The position numbers and the translations under genes are program-made. A model generated the notes under the pieces. That model made no database searches. It worked only from the letters and a program-made list of their open reading frames with translations, and was not told the DNA's origin. From Methylobacterium sp. Leaf104 (lineage in GTDB: Bacteria > Pseudomonadota > Alphaproteobacteria > Rhizobiales > Beijerinckiaceae), in the NCBI RefSeq assembly GCF_001422885.1, contig NZ_LMMZ01000034.1, positions 251,055-315,054 on the forward strand: a DNA stretch of 64,000 nucleotides, written 5' to 3'. The stretch's first letter is position 1; each line of letters opens with the position of its first letter. This document shows positions 35,370 through 46,487 of the stretch, one piece after another.

Positions 35370-35549
35370 TCACGCGCGAACCAGTCCCCTGCCCTTCACG
35401 GCGGCCGCCAGAGCTTTCAAGTTGCGGTTGAGGTCTGCGATCTCGTTGAGGGCGATCGTCTTGTGGCCGTCCTTGACCGCACGCTCGATGTCGCTGACCT
35501 GGTCGGTCGCGATGCGCTTCAGTTCGGCGGCGAGCTGGTCCCGTGTCAT
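35370..35549 (-). CDS. hypothetical protein, 59 residues
   Basis: A tiny charged helical protein (MTRDQLAAELKRIATDQVSD, then LNEIADLNRNLKALAAAVKG) with a good AGGAG site upstream of ATG 35549. The heptad-like Leu/Ile spacing suggests a coiled coil. No family is recognised. A longer open frame to 35930 is not supported. Confidence 0.5.
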   Translation of the reverse strand: MTRDQLAAELKRIATDQVSDIERAVKDGHKTIALNEIADLNRNLKALAAAVKGRGLVRA

Positions 35550-35780
35550 CGTCGCTCCTGTCACGGCTGGAGGGTTGCCGATCCGGGATAGCGCAACGTA
35601 CTTAACCAGCCGTTGTCGGCCTCCGCACCGCACCATCCGATCGCGGCAGAATCCGCGATGCGGCGAAAATCGGTCCGCTACCTGACGCTTCCGAAGGGGG
35701 TGTGTCCTGTGGGGCATAGTGCGTCGTGACAACCCCGGGTAGCTTGACGGCAATCCTCCGACCCTGGGACAGACACCCCG

Positions 35781-36650
35781 ATGATCGCAAAATTCCTTCT
35801 GGCCGGCGCTGCTTCGCTCGTTGCCCTCGGCGCGGCCCATGCCGCCGACCTTCCGCGCCGTCAGGCGCCGCCGCCGGTCTTCGTGCCGGTGCCGGTCTTC
35901 ACCTGGACCGGTTTCTACATCGGCACCCACAGCTCGTATGCGTTCAGCGACAACCAGACCATTCGTACGGTCGGCAACAACCTGAACACCTCCACGAACG
36001 TCGCCCTCGGCCGGCGCGCTCCCAGCTTCAAGGCTGAGCAGGACGGCATCGGCAATGTCGGCGGCGGCATCGGCTATAACTATCAGTTGACCCCGGGCTC
36101 CGGCTTCGTCGTCGGCGCCGAGGCTAATGTGACCTGGACCGACATCGGTAAGCGTCGCGATTACTTCGGTCCGGCCATCGCCCAGAACGGCTTCATCCCG
36201 GATCCAAGCAGCTACCGGAACCGTCTGAACTACCTCGGCACCGTGCAGGGCCGCCTCGGCTACGCCTTCGACCGGTTCCTGGTCTACGGGACCGGCGGTT
36301 TCGCCTACGGCGACGTCAAGTATCAGGCCGACTTCTTCAACACCGCCAATCAGCTCGCCTATTTCGGCCGTTACAAGGGCATGGAGACGGGCTACGTCTA
36401 CGGCGGCGGCATCGAGTATGCGATCCCCACAGACAGCTTCCTGAACCGCTTCAACTTCATCGGCGGCCTCCTCGGCGCCAGCGCGATCACGCTGAAGGCC
36501 GAGTACCTTCGCTACGACCTCGGCAGCCGCAACGTTCTGGTGAACAACACTGGTCTCGGCGCTCCGGCCACCGGCTCGTACACCTCGCGCTTCAACACCG
36601 AGGGCAACCTCATCAAGGCTGGCTTCAACTACAAGTTCGGCTCGATGTAA
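35781..36650 (+). CDS. outer-membrane beta-barrel protein (Omp25/Omp31-like)
   Basis: The 289-residue protein has a signal peptide (MIAKFLLAGAASLVALGAAH, cleaved after AHA), a short Pro-rich linker and then an eight-stranded barrel pattern (TWTGFYIGTHSSYAF, GGGIGYNYQLTPGSGFVVGAE, TVQGRLGYAFDRFLVYGTGG, GGGIEYAIP). It ends in AGFNYKFGSM; the terminal aromatic is displaced but the last strand is clear. Such porin-like proteins are abundant in Methylobacterium and rhizobia. A strong terminator follows, so the gene is probably monocistronic and well expressed. Confidence 0.85.
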   Translation: MIAKFLLAGAASLVALGAAHAADLPRRQAPPPVFVPVPVFTWTGFYIGTHSSYAFSDNQTIRTVGNNLNTSTNVALGRRAPSFKAEQDGIGNVGGGIGYNYQLTPGSGFVVGAEANVTWTDIGKRRDYFGPAIAQNGFIPDPSSYRNRLNYLGTVQGRLGYAFDRFLVYGTGGFAYGDVKYQADFFNTANQLAYFGRYKGMETGYVYGGGIEYAIPTDSFLNRFNFIGGLLGASAITLKAEYLRYDLGSRNVLVNNTGLGAPATGSYTSRFNTEGNLIKAGFNYKFGSM

Positions 36651-36701
36651 TGTCTGGATCGGCGGCCCTCAGGGGACGCCGCTTTCCGCGATCACAAGGA
36701 G

Positions 36702-36730
36702 AAGCCCCGCTCGCGAGAGTGGGGCTTTTT
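36702..36730 (+). terminator. intrinsic terminator after the outer-membrane protein gene
   Basis: AAGCCCCGCTC-GCGA-GAGTGGGGCTT forms an 11-bp stem with one mismatch, followed by TTT. Confidence 0.85.
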
Positions 36731-36755
36731 GCCGTTCGGGGATGTCGGAGGCGGA

Positions 36756-37190
36756 TCAGGTGCGCCAGGGATGCTCGGGCAGTTCGGTCGAGCCGAGGGA
36801 ACTGGCCCCGGCCAGCGCCACCGCGTGGTCGTTCTCCACCGTCGAGCCGCTGACGCCGATCGCGCCAGACATCTCACCGTCCTTGTCCACGATCGGGATA
36901 CCACCCGGGAAGGTGATGAGGCCGTCGTTCGAGTGCTCGATGCCGTAGAGCGGACCGCCCGGCTGCGAGAGCTGGCCGATCTGGCCGGTCATCATGCCGA
37001 AGAACACCGAGGTCTTGGCCTTCTTCTGCGAGATGTCGATGGAGCCGACCCAGGCGCCATCCATCCGGTAGAAGGCCTTGAGGTTTCCTCCGGAATCCAC
37101 GACGGCGATGCACATCTGCGTGCCGAGTTCCACGGCCTTTGCGCGGGCGGCTTCAATGGCCTTGTGCGCGTCTTCGATGGTCACGTGCAT
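36756..37190 (-). CDS. GlcG/HbpS-family haem-binding-like protein
   Basis: The 144-residue protein has the GlcG/HbpS fold: TIEDAHKAIEAARAKAVELG, MCIAVVDSGGNLKAFYRMDG, then a GGIPIV loop and DGEMSGAIGVSGSTVENDHA. Members bind haem or small ligands, or sit beside glycolate/propanediol genes; no enzyme activity is assured. The ATG at 37190 follows a GGGAGATT ribosome site. It lies just after the terminator of the serine-cycle cluster on the same strand, so it is a neighbour rather than a confirmed member. The glycolate/glyoxylate link of GlcG is suggestive. Confidence 0.78.
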   Translation of the reverse strand: MHVTIEDAHKAIEAARAKAVELGTQMCIAVVDSGGNLKAFYRMDGAWVGSIDISQKKAKTSVFFGMMTGQIGQLSQPGGPLYGIEHSNDGLITFPGGIPIVDKDGEMSGAIGVSGSTVENDHAVALAGASSLGSTELPEHPWRT

Positions 37191-37337
37191 GCTGTAATCT
37201 CCCTGGATGCCTGGTGAGGGTCTCGTGCCATGCGGCCGCCGGAGAGCCCGGCTCGGCGTTGGGTCCGACAAATCTTGCCACAGACGGGCACGGGCTAACG
37301 AATGCCGGTCCAGACTGGTGCCGAAATCCGGCTTCCG

Positions 37338-37368
37338 AAACAAAAGGGCCGCCCTCGAAGGGGCGGCC
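37338..37368 (-). terminator. intrinsic terminator after mcl
   Basis: Read on the minus strand, GGCCGCCC-cttcga-GGGCGGCC is a perfect 8-bp stem followed by C and TTTTGTTT. It closes the mtk-ppc-mcl transcript 35 bases after the mcl stop. Confidence 0.88.
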
Positions 37369-37403
37369 GAGTCATGGGTCTCTTCGTGCGTCGCGCCGAG
37401 CCT

Positions 37404-38378
37404 TCAGCTGGCGGACATCGCGTTGGCCTTCTCGATCAGCGCCTCGGCCATGCGGATGGAGGCGATGTCGATGAGGCGGCCGTCGAGGGAGACGGCACCA
37501 CGGCCGGCCTTGGCGGCCTCTTCCATGGCCTCGAGGATGCGACGGGCCTTGGTGACCTCGGCCTCGGAGGGGGTGAAGACCTCGTTGGCGAGATCGATCT
37601 GCGAGGGGTGGATCGCCCACTTGCCCTCGAAGCCGAGAGCGGCGCAGCGGCGGGCTGCCGAGGTGTAGCCGTCCGGATCGGAGAAATCGCCGAACGGACC
37701 GTCGATGGGGCGCAGGCCGTAGGCCCGGCAGGCGATCAGCATACGGTTCTGCGCGAACAGCCAGGGGTCCTGCCAATGGGTCTCGCGGTTGCCGGCCTCG
37801 TCCTTGTCGGTGAGCACCGAGAAGTCCTTGTTCACGCCGCCGATGACGGTGGAGCGCGCGCGGGTCGAGGCGGCGTAATCGGCGACGCCGAACGACATAG
37901 CCTCCAGGCGCTTGGAGGAGGTGGCGATGGCCTCGACATTGGCCATGCCCAGCGCCGTCTCGATCAGCACCTCGAAGCCGATCTTCTTCTCGCGCTTCTT
38001 GGCCTGCTCGATCTGAGTCGTCAGCACGTCGATGGCGTAGACGTCGGCCGGCACGCCGACCTTAGGGATGAGGATCATGTCGAGGCGCGGACAGGCTTCG
38101 ACGATGTCGACGACGTCGCGGTACATGTAGTGGGTGTCGAGACCATTGATGCGGATCATCATGGTCTTGCTGCCCCAATCCAGGTCGTTGAGCGCCTGAA
38201 TGATGTTCTTGCGGGCCTGCTCCTTGTCGTCCGGAGCCACCGCATCCTCGAGGTCGAGGAAGATGACGTCGGCCTTCGAGCTCGCGGACTTCTCCATGAA
38301 GGTCGGGTTGGAGCCGGGGACGGCGAGTTCCGAGCGCTGGAGACGCGGGGTCGCCTGTTGGATCAGGGTGAAGCTCAT
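37404..38378 (-). CDS. mcl: malyl-CoA lyase (serine cycle)
   Basis: The 324-residue HpcH/HpaI-aldolase-family protein begins MSFTLIQQATPRLQRSELAV and has RSELAVPGSNPTFM, the metal-binding DVIFLDLEDAV, MIRINGLDTHYMYRDV and VLIETALGMANVEAI. It cleaves malyl-CoA to acetyl-CoA and glyoxylate, the last step of the serine cycle. It is the last gene of the mtkA-mtkB-ppc-mcl set, the order described for Methylobacterium extorquens AM1. Confidence 0.93.
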   Translation of the reverse strand: MSFTLIQQATPRLQRSELAVPGSNPTFMEKSASSKADVIFLDLEDAVAPDDKEQARKNIIQALNDLDWGSKTMMIRINGLDTHYMYRDVVDIVEACPRLDMILIPKVGVPADVYAIDVLTTQIEQAKKREKKIGFEVLIETALGMANVEAIATSSKRLEAMSFGVADYAASTRARSTVIGGVNKDFSVLTDKDEAGNRETHWQDPWLFAQNRMLIACRAYGLRPIDGPFGDFSDPDGYTSAARRCAALGFEGKWAIHPSQIDLANEVFTPSEAEVTKARRILEAMEEAAKAGRGAVSLDGRLIDIASIRMAEALIEKANAMSAS

Positions 38379-38508
38379 TGGGTATCCTTCCTGTTCGACG
38401 TGTTCTGGACGTTCATGAGACCCGAAAGTCGGGCCACCATACCGATGGAGGCCGGCCCGCGCGCTAGCCCGAAGGCCGCGGAGCCCCGCCCGTACCCTTA
38501 CAATTTCG

Positions 38509-41268
<2,760 letters not shown>

Positions 41269-41423
41269 CGAAGGCCACCTTGAGGAAAATTCTTCGCCGA
41301 CTGACCGCGATGGAAGCGGGCGATGGGAAGGCGGTGACGTTGAGCGATCAGAGTCTACGGACTGCGCCTGCCCTCCCCCCCACTGCGGGAGAGGACCGCT
41401 CTCGAGGCGGGTCGGGTAGAGGA

Positions 41424-41492
41424 GCGCCCTCTCCGGACGTGGCGCCCCTCTCCCGCCTGCTCTGCAGGCCCCTCCCCCTATCGAGGGGGAGG
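41424..41492. repeat. cluster of palindromes between mtkB and ppc
   Basis: Within the 235-base spacer 41269-41503 are three hairpins in a row: GCGCC...GGCGC (41424-41445 region), GCCTGC-tct-GCAGGC (41455-41469) and CCTCCCCC-tatcga-GGGGGAGG (41471-41492, perfect 8 bp). None is followed by a U-tract in the direction of transcription. The pattern is like a REP-type intergenic element; a genome-wide copy search would settle it. The rest of the spacer shows no ORF. Confidence 0.5.
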
Positions 41493-41503
41493 AGTGTCTC
41501 GCC

Positions 41504-42397
41504 TCAGGCGGCGAGCTTGCGCATCACCTGCGCCACCGTGGCGCCGAACTCGCCTGGGCTCGGCGCCACGGTCAGGCCGTAGGAGCGCATGATCTCAGCC
41601 TTCTCGGCGGCGGAATCGCCGGTTGCGGAGATGATGGCGCCGGCATGGCCCATGCGGCGCCCCTTCGGAGCCGTGAGGCCGGCGACGAAGCCGACCACCG
41701 GCTTGGACATGTTCTCCTTGATCCAAGCCGAGGCCTCGGCCTCCTGCGGACCGCCGATCTCACCGATCATCAGCACGGCCCGGGTATCGGGGTCCTGCTC
41801 GAAAAGGGCGAGGTGGTCGAGGAAGGACGAACCGTTGATCGGGTCCCCACCGATGCCGACCGAGGTCGAGATGCCGATGCCCTCGGCCTTCATCTGGGCG
41901 GCGGCCTCGTAGCCGAGGGTGCCGGAGCGCGAGATCACGCCGACATTGCCCTTCAGGTAGATGTGACCGGGCATGATGCCGAGCATGGACTTGCCGGGGG
42001 AGATGATGCCGGCGCAGTTGGGGCCGACCACCATGGTCCGGCGCTCCTTGGGATAGCGGCGCAGGTAGCGCTTCACCCGCATCATGTCCTGCGCCGGGAT
42101 GCCGTCGGTGATCGAGCAGATCAGCGCGAGGCCGGCATCGGCGCCTTCCATGATGGCGTCGGCCGCGAAAGGCGGTGCCACGAAGGTGATCGAGGTGGTG
42201 GCGCCGGTGGCCTCGACGGCCTCCTTGACGGTGTTGAACACCGGCACGCCGAGATGGGTCTTGCCGCCCTTGCCGGGGGTGACCCCACCGACGACGTTGG
42301 AGCCGTACTCCATCATCTCCTTGGCATGGAAGGTGCCCTTATCGCCCGTGATGCCCTGGATCAGAATCGGGGTCTTCTCGTCGATCAGAATGCTCAT
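41504..42397 (-). CDS. mtkB: malate-CoA ligase (malate thiokinase), alpha subunit
   Basis: The 297-residue protein resembles succinyl-CoA synthetase alpha: CoA-binding GITGDKGTFHAKEMMEYG, VVGPNCAGIISPGKS and the phosphohistidine in RRMGHAGAIIS. In the serine cycle it works with MtkA to make malyl-CoA from malate, CoA and ATP. ATG 42397 has a GGGAGGA site; the gap from mtkA is 20 bases. Isolated, it could be read as sucD, but the neighbours ppc and mcl decide for mtkB. Confidence 0.93.
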   Translation of the reverse strand: MSILIDEKTPILIQGITGDKGTFHAKEMMEYGSNVVGGVTPGKGGKTHLGVPVFNTVKEAVEATGATTSITFVAPPFAADAIMEGADAGLALICSITDGIPAQDMMRVKRYLRRYPKERRTMVVGPNCAGIISPGKSMLGIMPGHIYLKGNVGVISRSGTLGYEAAAQMKAEGIGISTSVGIGGDPINGSSFLDHLALFEQDPDTRAVLMIGEIGGPQEAEASAWIKENMSKPVVGFVAGLTAPKGRRMGHAGAIISATGDSAAEKAEIMRSYGLTVAPSPGEFGATVAQVMRKLAA

Positions 42398-42417
42398 GAC
42401 GTATCCTCCCCTGCGTC

Positions 42418-43596
42418 TCAGTGGCTTTTCTTGGCGGCTTCGCAGGCCTGGACGGCCTTCGCCGCGGCGTCCGACAGGCTGTCGGCGGTGATGAGATCGA
42501 GGCCGCTCTCGGCCAGGATCTTCTGGCCCGCCTCGACATTGGTGCCGGCCAGACGGACCACCAGGGGCACGTCGATCTTCACCTCGCGCGCCGCCTGGAT
42601 GACGCCCTGGGCGACCCAGTCGCAGCGGTTGATGCCGGCGAAGATGTTGACGAGGATCGCCTTGACGTTGCGGTCGGAGAGGACGAGGCGGAAGGCCGTG
42701 GCGACCCGGTCCGGCGAGGCGCCGCCGCCGACGTCGAGGAAGTTGGCGGGCTCTCCGCCGGCGTGCTTGATCATGTCCATGGTGGCCATGGCGAGGCCTG
42801 CGCCGTTGACGATGCAGCCGATCTCACCCTCGAGGCCGATATAGGAGAGGTTGTGCTCGGCGGCCTGGGCTTCGCGCGGGTCGCCCTGCGAGGGATCATG
42901 CATGTCGGCGATGTTGCGCCTGCGGAACATGGCGTTGTCGTCGAAGGACATCTTGGCATCGAGGGCCAGCACCCGGTCGTCCTTGGTGACGACGAGGGGG
43001 TTGATCTCCAGCATGGTGCCATCGCAGTCGCGGAACGCCCGGTAGGCGTTCATGATCGTCTTCACGGCGGCCGAGACCTGCTTGATGTTCAGGCCGAGCT
43101 GAAACGCGATCTCGCGGGCCTGGAATTGCTGCAGGCCGACCGCCGGCTCGACGACCACCTGGATCAGGGCCTCGGGCTCGTTGGCGGCGATTTCCTCGAT
43201 GTCCATGCCGCCGCGCTGGGAGGCGATGACACGGACGCGTTCGGCCTTCCGATCGAGCACGTAGCCGAGGTAGAGTTCCCGCTCGAAGGGATCGGCGGTC
43301 TCGACATAGACGCGCTGGACGGGCTTACCCTCGGGTCCGGTCTGCAGGGTCACGAGGCGCTTGCCGAGAAGGTCCTTGGCGGCGTCGCGAACCTCGTTGT
43401 AGGTGCGGCACAGCTTGATGCCGCCGGCCTTGCCGCGGGCGCCCGCGTGGATCTGGGCCTTGACCGCCCAGAACGAGCCACCGAGCTCGGTGGCCGCATA
43501 GACCGCCTGGTCGGCGCTGAAGGCGACAGCTCCCTTCGGAACGGCGACGCCGAAACCGGCAAGCAGTTCCTTGGCCTGGTACTCGTGCACGTCCAT
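42418..43596 (-). CDS. mtkA: malate-CoA ligase (malate thiokinase), beta subunit
   Basis: The 392-residue ATP-grasp protein begins MDVHEYQAKELLAGFGVAVP and has KAQIHAGARGKAGGIKLCRT, LEINPLVVTKDDRVLALDAK and GGEPANFLDVGGGASPDRVA, as in succinyl-CoA synthetase beta. It supplies the nucleotide-binding half of the malate-CoA ligase. It is the first gene of the mtkA-mtkB-ppc-mcl block. Upstream lies a 230-base spacer with a strong hairpin. Confidence 0.93.
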   Translation of the reverse strand: MDVHEYQAKELLAGFGVAVPKGAVAFSADQAVYAATELGGSFWAVKAQIHAGARGKAGGIKLCRTYNEVRDAAKDLLGKRLVTLQTGPEGKPVQRVYVETADPFERELYLGYVLDRKAERVRVIASQRGGMDIEEIAANEPEALIQVVVEPAVGLQQFQAREIAFQLGLNIKQVSAAVKTIMNAYRAFRDCDGTMLEINPLVVTKDDRVLALDAKMSFDDNAMFRRRNIADMHDPSQGDPREAQAAEHNLSYIGLEGEIGCIVNGAGLAMATMDMIKHAGGEPANFLDVGGGASPDRVATAFRLVLSDRNVKAILVNIFAGINRCDWVAQGVIQAAREVKIDVPLVVRLAGTNVEAGQKILAESGLDLITADSLSDAAAKAVQACEAAKKSH

Positions 43597-43733
43597 GAGC
43601 GTTCTCCTCGGCGTTTCTTCCTTGCCGCGACTGTCTCGTAAATTTCACTTCACGGAAAGTCCTTGGCGACTTATATTTTTTTACAGCCTCGTTCACTCTG
43701 CCTTGAAGGCAGCTCGACTGTATTCAGTTTGCA

Positions 43734-43769
43734 CAAGAGCTGCCCCGATGGCGTCGGGAGCAGCTCTTG
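43734..43769 (-). terminator. long hairpin between fch and mtkA
   Basis: CAAGAGCTGC-CCCGA-tggcg-TCGGG-A-GCAGCTCTTG forms a 15-bp stem with one bulge, 58 bases after the fch stop. No U-tract follows on the minus strand, so it could be a partial terminator or a transcript-processing/stability element separating the upstream (sga-fch) and downstream (mtkA-mcl) parts of the cluster. Confidence 0.45.
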
Positions 43770-43826
43770 GTATATCAGATCACGCGGTTTGACTTCACAT
43801 GACGTCTCGGCGTTCGTGACCGACGC

Positions 43827-44468
43827 TCAGTTCACCTTCGCCTTCACGATTTCGTAGATCGACTCGTTGAGGGGACCCGCCGAAGCCAGGAGGGTTTCGA
43901 GCTCACGCAGGCGCTCGTCCGCGAAGGCGCGGTCGTCGAGGCCCTTGGCATTCACGTAGACGTTGAGGGCAGCACTGCGCAGGCCGGCATGGGCCGAGAG
44001 CACCGCGACGCCGGCATCCGAGATGACGTTGAGGTTGCCCTTGTCGGCCACGATCTGGGCGAGGTCGATGACCTTGCGGCAGGCGCGGCAGCAGGCGAGC
44101 GGCACGTCGGTGGCGACCTTGAGGGCGGCCTGGATCTTCTCCTGACGTGCCGCCTTCTCCTCGTCCGTGACCTTGGGGAGTCCGTAGGCCCCCATCACCG
44201 CGTCGAAGGCCTCGACGTCGTCGGCGATCATGCCGGTGAGTTCGGTGCGCAGCGCCTCGGACTGGGCGAGGATCTGCTTCAGCTCCTCTTCGACCTCGAC
44301 GTACTTCTTCTTCCCGATGGTGAGGTTGCACACCATGCTGAGGAGTGCGGCGCCCATGGCGCCGGAGATGGCGGCAGCACCACCCCCGCCGGGGGTGGGC
44401 GCCGAGCTCGCCAGACCGTCGAGGAAGGTCTGGATGGACTCGTTCGCGGCGTTCTCTTTCGCGGCCAT
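43827..44468 (-). CDS. fch: methenyl-tetrahydrofolate cyclohydrolase
   Basis: The 213-residue protein has the FchA/FTCD-cyclodeaminase-like pattern SAPTPGGGGAAAISGAMGAA, MVCNLTIGKKKYVEVEEEL, MIADDVEAFDAVMGAYGLPK and GNLNVISDAGVAVLSAHAGL, very close to M. extorquens Fch as I recall it. It interconverts methenyl-H4F and 10-formyl-H4F. It starts 5 bases after mtdA, clearly co-transcribed and translationally close. Confidence 0.95.
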   Translation of the reverse strand: MAAKENAANESIQTFLDGLASSAPTPGGGGAAAISGAMGAALLSMVCNLTIGKKKYVEVEEELKQILAQSEALRTELTGMIADDVEAFDAVMGAYGLPKVTDEEKAARQEKIQAALKVATDVPLACCRACRKVIDLAQIVADKGNLNVISDAGVAVLSAHAGLRSAALNVYVNAKGLDDRAFADERLRELETLLASAGPLNESIYEIVKAKVN

Positions 44469-44473
44469 GGCGG

Positions 44474-45334
44474 TCAGGCCATCTTCTTCGCGAGGGCGTA
44501 GATCGCCTCGGCGTCCAGCACCTGCTCGGTGTTGTCGAAGAGCTGGCCCACGCAGGCGCGGTGCAGCTTGAGCTTCAGACCGCCGATGCCGAGCGCGCCG
44601 AAGACCTTCTTGCCGTGGCGGTCCTTGCCCTTGTCCATGGCCTCGATTCCGCCGAAGCCGAGCGGCGGCTGTGCATTGTAGTCGGCCACGAACTCGATGC
44701 TGGCCTCGTCCTTCCAGGCCTCTTCGGGCAGGAGCTCGAGACCGATCGCGCCGGCCGAGAACACGATGTTCTGGCCCTTGACGATCTGCGCGCGCGAGGC
44801 TGCGTCGGAGGTCTCGGCGGCCTTGATGCTGACCTTGAACCGCTTGTTGATCTGGTCGGCGGCGGCCTGCGCCTTGTCCAGCGAGCGCCCGCAGAGCGTC
44901 ACTTCGGCGCCCTCCTGGGCGAGCAGGGCGGCCGAGCGCATGCCGACCGGGCCGGTGCCGGCGAGGACGACGGCCTTCTTGCCCTCCAGCGACCCGGCGG
45001 CTTTCTGGACCAGGGCGACGCCAGCGGCGGCGGTGGTGTTCGAGCCGTTGGAATCCAGCATGATCGAGACGCGGAACGGACCAAAGAAGCGCTTTTTCAC
45101 CGCCTCGAAGACCGCCTCGCCGGCCGCCATGCTGCCGCCGCCGACGAAGATCGCCGTCGACTTCTTCTCGGAGCCGCCGCGGGTGTAGATCGTCCCGTCG
45201 ACCAGGGCGCCGACATTGTCAGGGGTCACGTTGCCGTAGCCGGTGATGTGGTCCGCGCCGCCATCGTAACCGACGACCACGTCGAACACGCTCGGGACGG
45301 CGTCGGTATCGAATTGGAACAGCAGCTTCTTCAT
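44474..45334 (-). CDS. mtdA: NADP-dependent methylene-tetrahydrofolate/methylene-tetrahydromethanopterin dehydrogenase
   Basis: The 286-residue protein begins MKKLLFQFDTDAVPSVFDVV and has GYGNVTPDNVGALVDGTIYT, FVGGGSMAAGEAVFEAVKKR and a Rossmann VLAGTGPVGMRSAALLAQ, all hallmark MtdA. It oxidises or reduces methylene-H4F using NADP(H) and is specific to serine-cycle methylotrophs. The ATG at 45334 is chosen; the open extension to 45442 has no family sequence. It is followed immediately by fch. Confidence 0.95.
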   Translation of the reverse strand: MKKLLFQFDTDAVPSVFDVVVGYDGGADHITGYGNVTPDNVGALVDGTIYTRGGSEKKSTAIFVGGGSMAAGEAVFEAVKKRFFGPFRVSIMLDSNGSNTTAAAGVALVQKAAGSLEGKKAVVLAGTGPVGMRSAALLAQEGAEVTLCGRSLDKAQAAADQINKRFKVSIKAAETSDAASRAQIVKGQNIVFSAGAIGLELLPEEAWKDEASIEFVADYNAQPPLGFGGIEAMDKGKDRHGKKVFGALGIGGLKLKLHRACVGQLFDNTEQVLDAEAIYALAKKMA

Positions 45335-45449
45335 TGTCTTAGGATCCCTGTCGGTGCCGCGCTCGGCGCGGCTGGCGTATGGTCTCGATTGATCGACCGC
45401 TTCGGCGATCGCGCGGCGCTCCCCCGGCGGGTCGGAGCGCAAACCGCCT

Positions 45450-46388
45450 TCACACCACGTTCTGCGGCTTGCCGGCGACGTAGGCCTCGACGTTGTCGAC
45501 GAGTTGGTCTGCGAGGATCTGCATCGCCTCCTTGCTCGCCCAGGCCACGTGCGGGGTGACGATGAGGTTCGGCAAATCGAGCTCGCAGAGGATGTTGCCG
45601 TTCTTCGGAGGCTCGGTCATCACCACGTCGAAGCCGGCGCCGCCGATGGTTCCGGCCTTCAGCGCTTCGGCCAGGGCCTCCTCGTCCACGAGGCCGCCGC
45701 GGGCTGTGTTGATGAGAAGCGCGTGCCTCTTCATTTTGGCGAGTTGCTCGCGGCCGATCATGTTGCGGGTCTCGGGCGTCAGCGGCGCGTGCAGCGTGAT
45801 GACGTCGGATTCCGTGAGGATCGTCTCGAAGTCGACGAGGCCCTCCTGGGGGAACACGTCGTAGGCGATGACCTTCATGCCGAGGGCTTCCGCGCGCTTG
45901 GCGATCGACTTGCCCAGCGCACCGTAGCCGACGATGCCGAGGGTCGAGCCGGCGATGTCGTGGATTGGGTAGTCGAAGTAGCAGAACTGGGTCGACTTCG
46001 CCCAATCGCCTCGGCGGACCGAATTGGCATAGGGCACGATGGCCCGGCGCAGGGCGAACATCAGGCCGATCACGTGCTCGGGCACGGTGTTGAAGGCGTA
46101 GTTTCGGATGTTGACGACCGTGATACCCTGGGCCTTGGCGGCCTCCTTGTCGACCACGTCGGTTCCGGTGGCGGCCACTGCGATCAGCTTGAGGGCGGGC
46201 AGCTGCTTGAGGGTGTCGGCCCGCATCGGGACCTTGTTGATCAGCGCGATCTCGGCGCCCGTCAGGCGCTCGACGATCTCCTCCGGCGTCCAGGTCGAGT
46301 CGTACTCGACGTACTCGTGCGGGAAGTTGAACGCGCGCACCTTGGCGTCCAGGGACTCGCGGTCGAGGAACACGATCTTCTTCGTCAT
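45450..46388 (-). CDS. hprA: hydroxypyruvate reductase (glycerate dehydrogenase)
   Basis: The 312-residue D-isomer 2-hydroxyacid dehydrogenase has the NAD-binding GIVGYGALGKSIAKRAEALG, the Arg in INTARGGLVDEEAL, the Glu in VMTEPP and the catalytic His in TPHVAWASKEAM. HprA reduces hydroxypyruvate to glycerate in the serine cycle. It sits between sga and mtdA as in M. extorquens. ATG 46388 follows an AGAGGATT ribosome site. Confidence 0.95.
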   Translation of the reverse strand: MTKKIVFLDRESLDAKVRAFNFPHEYVEYDSTWTPEEIVERLTGAEIALINKVPMRADTLKQLPALKLIAVAATGTDVVDKEAAKAQGITVVNIRNYAFNTVPEHVIGLMFALRRAIVPYANSVRRGDWAKSTQFCYFDYPIHDIAGSTLGIVGYGALGKSIAKRAEALGMKVIAYDVFPQEGLVDFETILTESDVITLHAPLTPETRNMIGREQLAKMKRHALLINTARGGLVDEEALAEALKAGTIGGAGFDVVMTEPPKNGNILCELDLPNLIVTPHVAWASKEAMQILADQLVDNVEAYVAGKPQNVV

Positions 46389-46487
46389 GGAATCCTCTGG
46401 CCGATCCGGCCACGTCACGGATAGAGCAGGTCGCGGATGGGTCGTCGGGCATGCCGGAGCGGGCGGACCCGCCCCGGCACCTCGAAA

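Noticed and set aside
41504..43596. sucCD (succinyl-CoA synthetase) instead of mtkAB
   Set aside because: The sequence alone fits either family, but the position between fch and ppc-mcl in a serine cycle cluster identifies malate-CoA ligase.
43672..43683. T-run near mtkA as a terminator of fch
   Set aside because: The run is T on the plus strand, so it is A on the transcribed minus-strand RNA and cannot serve as a U-tract for fch.
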